Positions 1-9,340 of a stretch of DNA of 64,000 nucleotides are shown piece after piece (position 1 is the first letter of the stretch; every line of letters begins with the position of its first letter). Source of the DNA: Chryseobacterium daecheongense (GTDB lineage: Bacteria; Bacteroidota; Bacteroidia; Flavobacteriales; Weeksellaceae); NCBI RefSeq assembly GCF_003729955.1, contig NZ_RJTX01000004.1, forward strand, positions 620,001 through 684,000, written 5' to 3'. The notes under the pieces were generated by a model, which was not told where the DNA came from, ran no database searches, and saw only the letters and a program-made list of their open reading frames with translations. The position numbers were made by a program, and so were the translations under genes.

Positions 1-1449
1 TGTCCAATCCTGGCTTAAACGGTATGCCAACGCAAAACGGGGCGCAATATTACTTTTTCCAAGGTAAGAAGAATGCTCTGCTCTTACTCCGATTTTGGCT
101 GATAACTGGTTGCTGAAACCTAAATCCGTTTCTACAAACACAGAGGAGATGAGATCTTTATAGTGCTTTTTCACTTCTTCAAAATTCAGCTTTTCATCGG
201 CACTGTTTAATTCAATTCCTCCTCTTACCGCACTGATTTTGTTTACCTTTCTTTCTAAAACCGTTTTGAAATTGATATAATTACCATCTGTCAGCAAGCG
301 TGTTTTATCGGATTCTATATCTGCTGTTTCTGTTGAAAAGTTAAGATCAGACCTGTTGAATGAATAAGATGTCCCGGCATTCAGCAAATATTTGCCGAAT
401 TTTTGTCTGAAAGACAAGTTGTGATAGGTATTCTTCCCTTTTAGCCTCACCAGGGAAAAATCATAATCTTCCGGCTCCAGGCTTTCCGTTTTCACACCCA
501 TCTTATTGCTGTCATACATCCCGTAATATTTAAAAAAACCACCGGATTTTGTTTTAATCCTGAAATTGAGGTCTCCATTTAAGCCTTGAGGAGCATCAAT
601 AAAATCTGTGTTGAAGTTAAAAACTTCCTGCATCACATTCAGCATAGAATATCCCAAAGTAGCTCCATAAGAATGGTTTTTATCCTCACTTAATCTTTGA
701 AATCCTGCGCTCAAAAAGATGGGAGAAATCCCGAAATCATAAGAGCTTTGATCCGGAAGGTCAACACTTTCCAACATTAAAGCCCCAGAAAGAGCCTGCC
801 CGTATAATGCGGAATATCCGCCACTGGAAAAAACATTTCCTTTAAAAAGAGATGTATTGAATCTGTCTCTTCCGGCAATTCCCGGAACGGAATTTGAAAA
901 ATAATTATTAATTAGACTTCCGTCCATAAAGATTTTAGATTCTGTGCCTGTTCCACCACGGATGAAAAGGCCTTCCGTCTCGCCAACTTTCTGCACGCCC
1001 GGAAGGAAATTTAATGCGGAAGAAATCTGTCCGTCTGCTCCAGCCGTTGTGTAAATGTCTATGGGGGTTAATAATGCGGTTGCTCTTTTTTTATCACTAG
1101 CTTCAATAGAACCGGCAGAAACTACAACGGCATTGATTTCATTGATCTGCTCTTTCAGTTCAATATTGACGGAAACATCTTGATTTTCAATAACAATTGG
1201 TTTTTCAACATCGATATAATTGGGATGAGTAAAGGTCAGGAGGTGATTTCCTTTTTCCGAAGTCTCAAAAGAGAAATTCCCGCTGGCATCTGTAGTGGCT
1301 CCGTCATAGGTGTCTTTTAATGTCACATTTACTTCTCCTACTCCTTTATTTTTATAACTTACTTTTCCGGTAATCTTCACTTGGGAGTAGCTCCAGGCAA
1401 ATGTGAGAAAAGCGATCAGAAGCAGGAATCTTTGTCCTTGTGTTTTCAT
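1..1449 (-). CDS. TonB-dependent outer membrane receptor (N-terminal part, cut by window start)
   Basis: The reading frame opens at 1449 and runs off the left edge, so only about 483 N-terminal residues are visible. It begins with a signal peptide (MKTQGQRFLLLIAFLTFAWS). A carboxypeptidase-like regulatory (beta-sandwich) domain follows, recognisable by ITGKVSYKNKGVGEVNVTL and TDASGNFSF at about residues 25-60. Next comes a TonB plug region around residues 120-210 with LNFLPGVQKVGETEGLFIRG and IFMDGSLINN, and then the start of the beta-barrel. Such receptors import siderophores, glycans or other large ligands with TonB energy; the substrate cannot be told from this part. A good promoter sits just upstream (1467-1498). 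The gene is divergent from the superoxide dismutase gene. Confidence 0.85.
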   Translation of the reverse strand, partial: MKTQGQRFLLLIAFLTFAWSYSQVKITGKVSYKNKGVGEVNVTLKDTYDGATTDASGNFSFETSEKGNHLLTFTHPNYIDVEKPIVIENQDVSVNIELKEQINEINAVVVSAGSIEASDKKRATALLTPIDIYTTAGADGQISSALNFLPGVQKVGETEGLFIRGGTGTESKIFMDGSLINNYFSNSVPGIAGRDRFNTSLFKGNVFSSGGYSALYGQALSGALMLESVDLPDQSSYDFGISPIFLSAGFQRLSEDKNHSYGATLGYSMLNVMQEVFNFNTDFIDAPQGLNGDLNFRIKTKSGGFFKYYGMYDSNKMGVKTESLEPEDYDFSLVRLKGKNTYHNLSFRQKFGKYLLNAGTSYSFNRSDLNFSTETADIESDKTRLLTDGNYINFKTVLERKVNKISAVRGGIELNSADEKLNFEEVKKHYKDLISSVFVETDLGFSNQLSAKIGVRAEHSSYLGKSNIAPRFALAYRLSQDWT

Positions 1450-1466
1450 GGTGATTAATTTGCCGT

Positions 1467-1498
1467 CAAAAATAAGATGAAAATTAACTTTGGTTCAA
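1467..1498 (-). promoter_or_regulatory. Bacteroidota-type promoter for the TonB-dependent receptor
   Basis: Read on the minus strand there is a -33 TTG (1496-1498), 21 bases, then a -7 TATTTTTG (1467-1474), matching TTG-N17-23-TAnnTTTG. The predicted start of transcription lies about ten bases before the ATG at 1449, giving a very short leader. Confidence 0.55.
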
Positions 1499-1641
1499 TT
1501 TTTTCTGCCTGAATTGTAAAATTCCTTCACTGAACCGTAAAAACCATTTAACATAAAAAAGACCTGAAATCATAAAGCATTTTGAAAATCTTTTTTAAAT
1601 TTATAAGACTTTTAAAAAAAAATCACTTAAAATCATTTACA

Positions 1642-2145
1642 ATGAAAGGACAAACATTAGCATTATTAGCAGGATGTGCCTTATTTGCTGTTTCTTGCGG
1701 AACAACAAAAACGTACTCCATCAACGCTAAGAGCGGTACTCAAACGGGAGGAACGGCGAAGTTTACGGAAAAAGGAAATGAGGTAGTAATGACTCTTAAT
1801 GTTACCAACCTTACTCCGGGTATCCATGCCGTGCACATTCACGAAAAAGGAGATTGTTCTGCTGCTGACGGAACCTCAACGGGAGGACACTGGAATCCGG
1901 CAAAAGATGATCATGGAAAATGGGGTGCCGAACATTTCCATATGGGAGATATCGGAAACTTAGTTGCTGACCAGAGCGGAAATGCAACACTGACTTTCAA
2001 GACGGATAAATGGTGTCTTGGCTGTACTGATGAGTCTAAAAATATCATCGGAAAAGGTCTTATCGTTCATGCCGCAGCAGACGATTTTCACACTCAGCCA
2101 ACCGGAAACGCCGGAGGAAGAGTGGGATGTGTTGAAATTAAATAA
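1642..2145 (+). CDS. sodC: Cu/Zn superoxide dismutase, lipoprotein
   Basis: Converts superoxide to hydrogen peroxide and oxygen in the cell envelope. The start at 1642 is preferred because it gives a clean lipoprotein signal (MKGQTLALLAGCALFAVSCG, lipidated Cys about residue 18); an upstream in-frame ATG at 1582 adds 20 unlikely residues. The family signature is clear: HAVHIHEKGDC (Cu ligands His65 and His67, disulfide Cys72), GGHWNP (bridging His83), DDHGKWGAEHFHMGD (Zn ligands), KGLIVHAAADD (last Cu His) and a C-terminal GGRVGCVEI with the second disulfide Cys. At 167 residues the length is normal for bacterial SodC. Monocistronic; it shares a bidirectional terminator with the convergent protease gene. 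Confidence 0.93.
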   Translation: MKGQTLALLAGCALFAVSCGTTKTYSINAKSGTQTGGTAKFTEKGNEVVMTLNVTNLTPGIHAVHIHEKGDCSAADGTSTGGHWNPAKDDHGKWGAEHFHMGDIGNLVADQSGNATLTFKTDKWCLGCTDESKNIIGKGLIVHAAADDFHTQPTGNAGGRVGCVEIK

Positions 2146-2161
2146 TTCTTCACTTACAAAT

Positions 2162-2191
2162 AAAAAAACCGCTATTTCTAGCGGTTTTTTT
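2162..2191. terminator. Bidirectional intrinsic terminator between sodC and prc
   Basis: A perfect 12-bp stem (2162-2173 with 2180-2191) whose GC core is ccgct/agcgg, flanked by runs of A and T on both sides. It can therefore stop transcription from both convergent genes. Confidence 0.85.
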
Positions 2192-2194
2192 ATT

Positions 2195-4324
2195 TTATGA
2201 TTTTGCTTTCATATCTGTAAGAATATTCATTGCTTCCTGAAGGTAGGAATCTTTTTTAAGGTTTTTAACCCAGATTTCCGATTTCTTTTTGAAGGCTTCG
2301 TCTTTTTTCTCTCTTTCTATTTCGCCAGGGTACATGGTGAACTGAAGTCCGTTTTCAAATTTACTCAACGCTTTGAATTTTTCGATCTGAGCTTTTCTTT
2401 GCTTCATCAGCTCATTGAATTTATTGATGTTCAATGTAATGCTTTCTTCTTTATCCAGGTTTTCTCTCCATTGAGCAGATTCTAACAGTAACTGATAGTT
2501 TGAATTTTTAGCCATTCTGTCTGCACTTGCTTTTTCCAGAGCCTTAATATCGAAATAGCTAAGCTTTTCAAATTTGGTGCTAGGAATTTTATCCCATGCC
2601 AAAGCAAAGTCATCATATCTTTCTCCGATTTCAGCATACGTAAAGAAGTCTTTCATCTGAATGTCGGAAACAATTCCTTTTCTCTGGGTAGATTCACCTG
2701 TAATTCTGTAGAACTTCTGGATCGTCAATTTTAAAGAACCGAAATCGTCTTCTGTATTTAGGAATCTGTTAAGATCCACAAATGTCTGTACGGTTCCTTT
2801 TCCGAATGATTGTGGAGAACCGATTACCATTGCTCTCCCGTAATCCTGCATTGCTCCTGCAAGGATCTCAGAAGCGGAAGCGGAAAGCTCGTTCTGCATA
2901 ATAACCAATGGTCCTGTCCATATCGGAGCTTCATTTTTATTTTTTAAGGTCTGGATTTTACCATTACCGTCTTTTACCTGTACATAAGGCCCTGCATTCA
3001 TGAAAAGTCCCATGATATCACCTACTTCCGTTAAAGACCCTCCTCCATTATTTCTAAGGTCTAAAACAATTCCTTCAATATTTTGAGATTTAAGCTTAAT
3101 GATCTCATTTTTAATATCATCCGAAGCATTCCTTCCTTTAGAATCTTCAAAATCTGCATTGAAGCTTGGCAGGTTAATAAATCCATATCTTTTACCATTT
3201 GGAGTATTTACAACAATACTTCTTGCAAAAGTATCCTCAATAGCCACTTCTTCACGGATCATTGTTACATCTTTGATGGTTCCGTCTTTTTTCTGGACGG
3301 TTAACGTTACCGGAGTTCCTTTCTCTCCTCTGATCAGTCTTACAGCTTCATCAGAAAGCATTCCTACTACATTTACGGCATCTTCTTTTGGCTTAGACTT
3401 TACTTTTAAGATCTTATCTCCCTCTGAAAGCTGTTTGGATTTCCATGCAGGGGCTCCAATTGTTAAAGCTCCTAAGTAAAGGTTTCCTTTTTTCTCCTGA
3501 ATGATGGCTCCGATTCCAATTACTTTTCCTGTGAAATTGGTATCAAAATCTTCTTTATCTTTTGGAGAATAATAATTGGTGTGAGGATCGAAAACTTCCG
3601 TATATGCATTCATATACACGGTGAACCAATCCATTTTCTTTCTCTTCTTAAATCTTGTAAATGTTTCTTTAACAAGATCTTTTACCTCATCGGTTGCTTT
3701 TACTCTTTTTTGTTCAGGGGTTAGAATTTGAAGCTTAATGGTATCTTTAAGCTTATATTTCTGAACAGAGTCTTTTTTCTCTTTTTGGGCTTCCTCCTTA
3801 CTGTTCATTGATTCAATTTCCTGAAGGATATTGTATTTAATGAACTTTCTCCACTCGTTATACTGCTCCTGTTTTGTAGCAGGAGCCTTTTTAAGTTTCG
3901 GCTCAAGAGTTAATGTTTCATCTTCTTCAAGATTGATCGGCTTGCTGAAAATCTCCTGAGTGATTTTATCTATCTCATCAACTCTTTGGTACAATCTGTC
4001 TATTGTAAGTTTATAGAAAGTAAGATCTCCTACGTTCAGATAGTCGTCAAGCTTGGTTTCATGCTTGCTGAATTCATCCATATCGGACTGAAGAAAGTAT
4101 CTTTTTGCCGGATCCACCAATTCGAAATAATGCTTATAAACATCTTTGGAATAAGCATCATTGATAGGTTTCGGGCTGTAATGAAGGTAAGAAAGTGTGT
4201 TTTTTACGCTCACCATTATCGTCTGCATTTTTTCATCGTCATTCTTAGGCGAGTTGAAGCAAAACATAAGACTTGTTAATGGAATAAGGAGTAAAAATTT
4301 ATTTAGTTTAAAGTTTTTCCACAT
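2195..4324 (-). CDS. prc: Carboxy-terminal processing (tail-specific) protease, S41 family
   Basis: A 709-residue periplasmic protease that trims proteins from their C-terminal end. It starts with a signal peptide (KFLLLIPLTSLMFCF). An N-terminal helical domain follows, then a PDZ domain (around residues 245-340, with IGIGAIIQEKKGNLYLGAL and LSEGDKILKV). The S41 catalytic domain carries GIVLDLRNNGGGSLTEV, the nucleophile region QNELSASASEILAGAMQDYG near residue 480, and the general-base Lys in SFGKGTVQTF near residue 508. The C-terminal helical extension (roughly 580-709) is typical of the long Prc/Tsp form. Monocistronic, convergent with sodC. Minus-strand CAAAnnTA at 4405-4412 could be its -7 box, but no matching -33 was seen. 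Confidence 0.93.
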   Translation of the reverse strand: MWKNFKLNKFLLLIPLTSLMFCFNSPKNDDEKMQTIMVSVKNTLSYLHYSPKPINDAYSKDVYKHYFELVDPAKRYFLQSDMDEFSKHETKLDDYLNVGDLTFYKLTIDRLYQRVDEIDKITQEIFSKPINLEEDETLTLEPKLKKAPATKQEQYNEWRKFIKYNILQEIESMNSKEEAQKEKKDSVQKYKLKDTIKLQILTPEQKRVKATDEVKDLVKETFTRFKKRKKMDWFTVYMNAYTEVFDPHTNYYSPKDKEDFDTNFTGKVIGIGAIIQEKKGNLYLGALTIGAPAWKSKQLSEGDKILKVKSKPKEDAVNVVGMLSDEAVRLIRGEKGTPVTLTVQKKDGTIKDVTMIREEVAIEDTFARSIVVNTPNGKRYGFINLPSFNADFEDSKGRNASDDIKNEIIKLKSQNIEGIVLDLRNNGGGSLTEVGDIMGLFMNAGPYVQVKDGNGKIQTLKNKNEAPIWTGPLVIMQNELSASASEILAGAMQDYGRAMVIGSPQSFGKGTVQTFVDLNRFLNTEDDFGSLKLTIQKFYRITGESTQRKGIVSDIQMKDFFTYAEIGERYDDFALAWDKIPSTKFEKLSYFDIKALEKASADRMAKNSNYQLLLESAQWRENLDKEESITLNINKFNELMKQRKAQIEKFKALSKFENGLQFTMYPGEIEREKKDEAFKKKSEIWVKNLKKDSYLQEAMNILTDMKAKS

Positions 4325-4609
4325 AAACTGTCTGTATTTATTAAATTCTTTTTAAATTATTATTGCAATTAGTAGTAACAATCTAATGACTGTTACAAAC
4401 TATCAAATTTAATACCTTATTTACAATTATCGAATACTTTTGAGCATTTTTTGTTAAAAGAGGCAAAATGTAATTATTTTCTTTTTCTTTTGATCTGCAA
4501 AATACAGTTAATCCGATTTCTATTTCATTTAATTACTATAATACCACACTTAACAAATCTTGATTGTTTCTCATATCCTCAAAAATTATTTTTAAACAAA
4601 TATTAATGT

Positions 4610-6088
4610 ATGCTACAATCTTTCAAAAAACAGTATTTGATTTTACTATGTTCTCTATTTTTTTTCTGGAGCTGTCAAGAAGAACTTCAAAACAGCAAAA
4701 AAGAAGACCGTGAATTACTATTAAAAAACATTTCATCGAAGGTTTCTTTACCTTGCTCCAGCCCTGGTTTGTATAATGGGATGTTGGAATTTTCGGATGA
4801 ACAACAATTCAATTGTTATTATGATTATCTTGTTAATGTAACTGCTACTTCTGATGAGCAGATGAGTGAAGATGATTACTTATTAGAGATTGAACAGGTT
4901 TTGGGTTTGAATTCTTTAAGAGCAGATGCCTTGGCCAAATTCGAGCAGCAAAATGCTATCGGCTGGCCGTCCTATAAAGACATCCCTGAAGAACACTGGA
5001 TCACTTCCAATATCCTACGTTCCATTTTAAACGTAAATAGGGAAGTAAAAGTGGGAAACTATGTCTTAAAATATATCAATCCTGAGTTTATAGCATCCGT
5101 GAAAGCAGATCGTACGGATGTATTGAAAAAGGTAGAGGCACTTGGGGATAATCCTTCGTTAGAGGATATCATTCAGCTGGATCCTGCAAGAGAAGTTATT
5201 TCAGTGACATCTCCTAAAATTGCCAAAAGGGAATTTGGAACAATTGATTTTGCTGATGCAAAAGGAACACGAGGCACTCCAATTCCTCTACAAATATTTA
5301 GATTAAGCGGTACTGTTTATGAAAATTTTGTTTGTGGCAATCCGGGAAAGGTAAGATTTGAAGGTTTTACATTAAGTCGTCTATCCGTTCCGCAGCAGGC
5401 AAGGTACAGAATTGAGTTTAATGATGGTACAAATGCTGCTGTTGAATTTCTGCTCCTTCCAAATCAATATGTTTTGCCTGTTGTTGAACACACATATCCA
5501 GCCACAAACACAACATATCATCCTACTGTAAAGGTAAAATCAATAAGTCCTTATAATTCCGGAGGAAATGCATGGAATGTTATACAAACCTATTCCGTAT
5601 ATGTGAGATCAATGGATCAGTCTTGTACAACAGATGCAAGAGGAGGATTACAGGATATGGTTATTAATTCGTCCAATGTATTACGGGGTAAGGTAGATTA
5701 CTATAACTGGAGCCCCTTTCCTTTTGGCGGAAACAGATCTTCCATTGCAGGGTGGACGGAATTACATCATATTGACAGTAATGGTAACTGGAACAGAAGA
5801 AAGGATAAGAGTACAACACTTTGTGTAAAATTTGTAGAAGGAAAACTATATCAGGGAAATTTCACCCTTCCCTACAATTCCAATTTTTGTATAGACCCCA
5901 TTTATTTGCCTGTAGAGTATGAATGTAAATCAAATACGAATCAGAAAAGAATGGAAAAACATATGGGAATGTATAATACTAATACTTATGCAACTGCAGC
6001 CTTGTCATATTTTACTGTTCAGCATGAAGTCGGAACCTCGGATGGAATAAATGGAAGCTTCAAACAAACGATATACGGATGTCCCTAA
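4610..6088 (+). CDS. Hypothetical lipoprotein of about 490 residues
   Basis: Not recognised. It starts with a lipoprotein signal (LILLCSLFFFWSCQEEL, lipidated Cys at residue 22), so it is probably anchored in the inner or outer membrane facing the periplasm or surface. Residues 40-200 are charged and helix-prone. From about residue 215 the protein becomes rich in beta-prone Ser/Thr/Gly/Asn stretches with several cysteines, as in secreted or surface proteins. There is no type IX secretion C-terminal signal that I can see. Stands alone between prc (divergent) and surE, with 285 bases of AT-rich DNA upstream and a strong palindromic terminator downstream. Confidence 0.75.
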   Translation: MLQSFKKQYLILLCSLFFFWSCQEELQNSKKEDRELLLKNISSKVSLPCSSPGLYNGMLEFSDEQQFNCYYDYLVNVTATSDEQMSEDDYLLEIEQVLGLNSLRADALAKFEQQNAIGWPSYKDIPEEHWITSNILRSILNVNREVKVGNYVLKYINPEFIASVKADRTDVLKKVEALGDNPSLEDIIQLDPAREVISVTSPKIAKREFGTIDFADAKGTRGTPIPLQIFRLSGTVYENFVCGNPGKVRFEGFTLSRLSVPQQARYRIEFNDGTNAAVEFLLLPNQYVLPVVEHTYPATNTTYHPTVKVKSISPYNSGGNAWNVIQTYSVYVRSMDQSCTTDARGGLQDMVINSSNVLRGKVDYYNWSPFPFGGNRSSIAGWTELHHIDSNGNWNRRKDKSTTLCVKFVEGKLYQGNFTLPYNSNFCIDPIYLPVEYECKSNTNQKRMEKHMGMYNTNTYATAALSYFTVQHEVGTSDGINGSFKQTIYGCP

Positions 6089-6109
6089 CTCTGTTTTATT
6101 TTAGATATC

Positions 6110-6147
6110 CCATAAATGAGCCCGGAAATTTCCGGGCTCATTTATGG
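6110..6147 (+). terminator. Terminator: 38-bp perfect palindrome
   Basis: The two 19-base arms (6110-6128 and 6129-6147) are perfectly complementary, with a GC-rich centre (gagcccgg/ccgggctc), followed by an A/T run from 6151. It most likely ends transcription of the preceding lipoprotein gene. The arms are unusually long for a simple terminator. Confidence 0.6.
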
Positions 6148-6225
6148 ATGTAAAAAAATTTTAATCCATATATTTGAATGAATATGAACAATATACATCG
6201 TATATTTGTTAAAATTATTTTTTTT

Positions 6226-7014
6226 ATGGAAAGACCACTTATTCTGGTTACCAATGATGATGGAATTACTGCACCGGGAATCAGAAATCTTATAAGTTTT
6301 ATGAATGAAATCGGAGAAGTTGTGGTAGTAGCACCGAACTCTCCTCAAAGTGGAAAAGGTCATGCCATTACCATCAACTCTACCCTAAGTTTTGAAGAGG
6401 TTCATCTGGATGGTCCGCAAAGAGATTTTTCTTGCAGCGGAACACCTGTTGACTGTGTAAAAATGGCTCTTGATAAAATTTTACCAAGAAGACCGGATAT
6501 TGTTGTTTCGGGCATCAATCACGGAGCTAATTCTTCTATCAACGTAATTTATTCCGGAACCATGTCTGCTGCGGTGGAAGCCGGAGTGGAAGGACTTCCT
6601 GCAATTGGATTTTCTTTGCTTGATTTCAGCTGGGAGGCAGACTTTACTCAGGCAAAAGAATATATTCAGACGATCGTTAGAAGAACTTTAGAAAACCCAA
6701 TGCCGAAAGGAATTGTTCTAAATGTAAATATTCCTAAACTAAGTGCTGAAGAAATAAAAGGAATCAAAGTCTGCAAACAGGCTCATGCGAAATGGGAAGA
6801 GAGCTTCGATGAAAGAGTGAATCCACATGGGAAAAAATATTACTGGTTAACAGGATATTTCAACAATATGGATGAATCTGAAGATGCTGATGAAACTGCT
6901 TTGGCGAATGGGTACATTTCCATTGTTCCTGTAAAGTTCGATTTAACGGCTTATGAATACATGAAGCAATTGGAGGAAGTAATGACTTTTGACAATGTAC
7001 GGGAAGTTAGATAA
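6226..7014 (+). CDS. surE: 5'/3'-nucleotidase SurE
   Basis: Metal-dependent survival protein that dephosphorylates nucleoside 5'- and 3'-monophosphates in the cytoplasm. The start at 6226 gives the canonical N-terminus MERPLILVTNDDGITAPGI; an upstream in-frame ATG at 6178 would add 16 hydrophobic residues not expected in the family. The metal-site motif TNDDG, the SGTPVDCVK segment and the SGINHGANSSINVIYSGTMSAAVEAG block are all intact. At 262 residues it has the usual length. Two TATATTTG elements (6169-6176 and 6201-6208) upstream are candidate -7 boxes. The downstream acetyltransferase gene overlaps its 3' end, so the two are probably co-transcribed. Confidence 0.95.
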   Translation: MERPLILVTNDDGITAPGIRNLISFMNEIGEVVVVAPNSPQSGKGHAITINSTLSFEEVHLDGPQRDFSCSGTPVDCVKMALDKILPRRPDIVVSGINHGANSSINVIYSGTMSAAVEAGVEGLPAIGFSLLDFSWEADFTQAKEYIQTIVRRTLENPMPKGIVLNVNIPKLSAEEIKGIKVCKQAHAKWEESFDERVNPHGKKYYWLTGYFNNMDESEDADETALANGYISIVPVKFDLTAYEYMKQLEEVMTFDNVREVR

Positions 7015-7660
7015 TCCTATCTATCACTCACTTAATGAATTTCATCAAAAGTTTTGCTTACATTTTGGGAATTCTAAGTTTTACCATCCTGAAGTCGCTA
7101 CTTTTGGAGGATCCCTCAATGTTGCCCAAGAGAAAGATATCGCTGAATACGCTAAGATCTGTGATGATTTTCTTGTATTCGGAGCAAAGCCGGAGCTTGG
7201 AAGTTTCAAGACGGATTTATCCCAGCTTGTGTGTGACCAATATGTTTTGGAAAACAGGATTGATGCAGATATTACGGAAAATATTGTTCTTTTAACTGAT
7301 GAAAATCAAGAAGAATTATTAGCTTTTGTAAAAAAGTTCTATCCTCATTATTTTAAGAACAGAACACCTGAATTAGGTCGTTATTTTGGGATATTTAAAG
7401 ATAATAAGCTTGTTGCCGTCACTGGCGAAAGAATGCAGATGAATGATATGACGGAAGTAAGTGCCGTAATCACAGATTCCGATTATTTTGGGAAAGGATT
7501 TGCCAAACAGCTTGTAACCTTTGTCTCAGGTAAAATCTTTGATGATGGCAAAACGCCATTTCTGCATGTAGCGGAAAGCAATTTTGGAGCAAAAAAGCTC
7601 TATGAGAAATTAGGTTTTGCTCATAGAGGTAAAATAAATTTATGGGGCGTCAAGAAATAA
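6995..7660 (+). CDS. GNAT family N-acetyltransferase
   Basis: A 221-residue GCN5-type acetyltransferase. The C-terminal half carries the acetyl-CoA fold: LVAVTGERMQMNDMTEVSAV, then the pyrophosphate-binding loop DYFGKGFAKQLVTFV (a variant of the Q/RxxGxG/A motif), then LHVAESNFGAKKLYEKLGFAHRG, the typical last strand and helix. The N-terminal 100 residues are not recognised. The ATG at 6995 overlaps the surE stop by 20 bases, which suggests translational coupling; a TTG two codons upstream is less likely. The acceptor substrate is unknown. Confidence 0.85.
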   Translation: MYGKLDNPIYHSLNEFHQKFCLHFGNSKFYHPEVATFGGSLNVAQEKDIAEYAKICDDFLVFGAKPELGSFKTDLSQLVCDQYVLENRIDADITENIVLLTDENQEELLAFVKKFYPHYFKNRTPELGRYFGIFKDNKLVAVTGERMQMNDMTEVSAVITDSDYFGKGFAKQLVTFVSGKIFDDGKTPFLHVAESNFGAKKLYEKLGFAHRGKINLWGVKK

Positions 7661-7679
7661 TCTTCGCCCCATTGTTATA

Positions 7680-9083
7680 TTAGAATAATACTTTATCCTC
7701 TTTTCTGAGCTCTTCCAAATATTTGATTTTATCATCCCTGTAAAACAGATTCATTGTTTCAAAAGGAATCAGCTTCAAGTCTTTATTTACAATATGAACA
7801 CAAGACTTTTTGACCGCCCTTACATCAAAATCATGGGCGTCCATGAAATTCATAATGATAATCCGGAACAGGTTATCATAATCCAGATCCGGTGCACAAA
7901 CTTCCGGCAAACAACACAATAATTGGTTTACTTTAGGCTTTACTTGATCTACCGAAATGCCTGTACTGAAAATATCCAGAAGCTGCATATGAAGTCCTTT
8001 GTCCTGCTCATAAACAATAGTATTCCTGGATTCATTGTTCAGTAAATCAGCCGGATTGATATATCGTGTTAAAGGAATCGTTTCACCTTCAATTTTCAGT
8101 ATGTATCCCATTGCCAAAGCATCCGGATTACAAGGAACCGGGATAATATCATCTCCGTTTAGTAGCGGAAACTGGTTGAGAATTTCCTGGCGTACTTCCG
8201 TTAAGGTAATTTTTTCAAGTGCAGAATCTTCACGGTTTCTTCCGGCTATTTCTACCGGCTGAAATGTAATTCCTCGTACACATTTCTGTTTCAGGGCAAA
8301 TTCGATGATCTTTCCTATCTCATCTATGTTTTTTCCTTGCTGCAATACCACTACAAGTGTTGTGGAAAGATTAAGAGCGTTTAATTTTTCTAAAGCCTTC
8401 ATCCGGACGTCAGTGAGATCTTTTCCCCTGAAATCTTCCAAAACCTCTGGCTTAAACGAATCAAACTGAAGATAAATCTCAAATTCCGGGGCATAGGTAG
8501 CTAATTTTTCCGCAAAACCGGGGTCATTGGCAATTCTCACTCCATTTGTATTCAGCATTAAATGTTTGATCGGCTTCGATTTTGCAATATCCATGATCTT
8601 GAAAAATTCAGGATGAATCGTTGGCTCTCCGCCACTGATCTGAACAACATCCGGCTCCCCTTCATTTTTCACTATGATATCAAACATCGCTTCTATTTCC
8701 TTCAGGCTTCTATGACTCCCATAATGAGGAGACGACATGGCATAACAAGTAGGACAGGTTAAGTTACAGCGGTCTGTAACCTCAACAATGGAAAGGCAGC
8801 TATGCTGTTCATGATCTACACATAACCCGCAATCATAAGGACAGCCATATTCTACATCCGTTCCAAAATGTAAAGGTATTTCCGAAGCTTTATTGTAGTT
8901 TCTGATGTTTTTATAATACTGAACGTCGGACGCTATTTTTGTTTTGAAAAATCCATGATCAGGACATCTTTTTGTCATGAAAACAGCTTCATCCTCTATA
9001 ATGATCTTCGCTCCTACTCTTTTTAAGCATTCCGGGCAAAGACTGATTGTATAATCGTAGTAGGTATAATTTCTTACTGGCAT
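7680..9083 (-). CDS. Multi-cluster radical SAM enzyme (MJ0619/Tes-like)
   Basis: A 467-residue radical S-adenosylmethionine enzyme. The radical SAM cluster motif CNLTCPTC (CX3CX2C, Cys106, 110, 113) is followed by the SAM-binding ISGGEPTIHPEF. Ahead of it lie extra cysteines: a CPEC pair (16, 19), CPDHG (40), CPYDCGLC (81, 85, 88, itself CX3CX2C) and Cys96. More follow near the C-terminus (LLCCLPEVC, KKSC). This arrangement of several Fe-S clusters plus a rubredoxin-like N-terminal pair resembles the archaeal MJ0619 group, which includes tetraether lipid synthase; that resemblance is from memory and no specific reaction is claimed. It is the last gene of a three-gene minus-strand set with an Lgt paralog and a small membrane protein, spaced by 10 bases each. 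Confidence 0.85.
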   Translation of the reverse strand: MPVRNYTYYDYTISLCPECLKRVGAKIIIEDEAVFMTKRCPDHGFFKTKIASDVQYYKNIRNYNKASEIPLHFGTDVEYGCPYDCGLCVDHEQHSCLSIVEVTDRCNLTCPTCYAMSSPHYGSHRSLKEIEAMFDIIVKNEGEPDVVQISGGEPTIHPEFFKIMDIAKSKPIKHLMLNTNGVRIANDPGFAEKLATYAPEFEIYLQFDSFKPEVLEDFRGKDLTDVRMKALEKLNALNLSTTLVVVLQQGKNIDEIGKIIEFALKQKCVRGITFQPVEIAGRNREDSALEKITLTEVRQEILNQFPLLNGDDIIPVPCNPDALAMGYILKIEGETIPLTRYINPADLLNNESRNTIVYEQDKGLHMQLLDIFSTGISVDQVKPKVNQLLCCLPEVCAPDLDYDNLFRIIIMNFMDAHDFDVRAVKKSCVHIVNKDLKLIPFETMNLFYRDDKIKYLEELRKEDKVLF

Positions 9084-9093
9084 AGTTCAATTT

Positions 9094-9330
9094 TTAAAGG
9101 CCTCCTCCACAAATGTATCCGCTAATGAGACCACAGACCAATAGACTGATCACCATCGTTTGTATGAACTGTTTCCTGGAAAATTTCCTGTCGTTATTCC
9201 ATTCATAGATGATTTTAGCAATAACGGCCACTACTGCCGAAACAGCCAACCCGATAAATAACATGGTCAGAATGATTATCACGACTAACGCTCCCAAATC
9301 ACCTACTTCCAAAAGTGTTAATAGTCTCAT
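9094..9330 (-). CDS. Small membrane protein, two transmembrane segments
   Basis: Not recognised. Its 78 residues contain two strongly hydrophobic stretches (about 14-42 and 58-75) joined by a short basic loop (YEWNNDRKFSRKQ). It ends in CGGGL, preceded by ICG, so a Cys lies very near the C-terminus. It sits between the Lgt paralog and the radical SAM gene with 10-base gaps on both sides, which argues for a shared membrane-associated task. Confidence 0.7.
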   Translation of the reverse strand: MRLLTLLEVGDLGALVVIIILTMLFIGLAVSAVVAVIAKIIYEWNNDRKFSRKQFIQTMVISLLVCGLISGYICGGGL

Positions 9331-9340
9331 TTTTAATATT

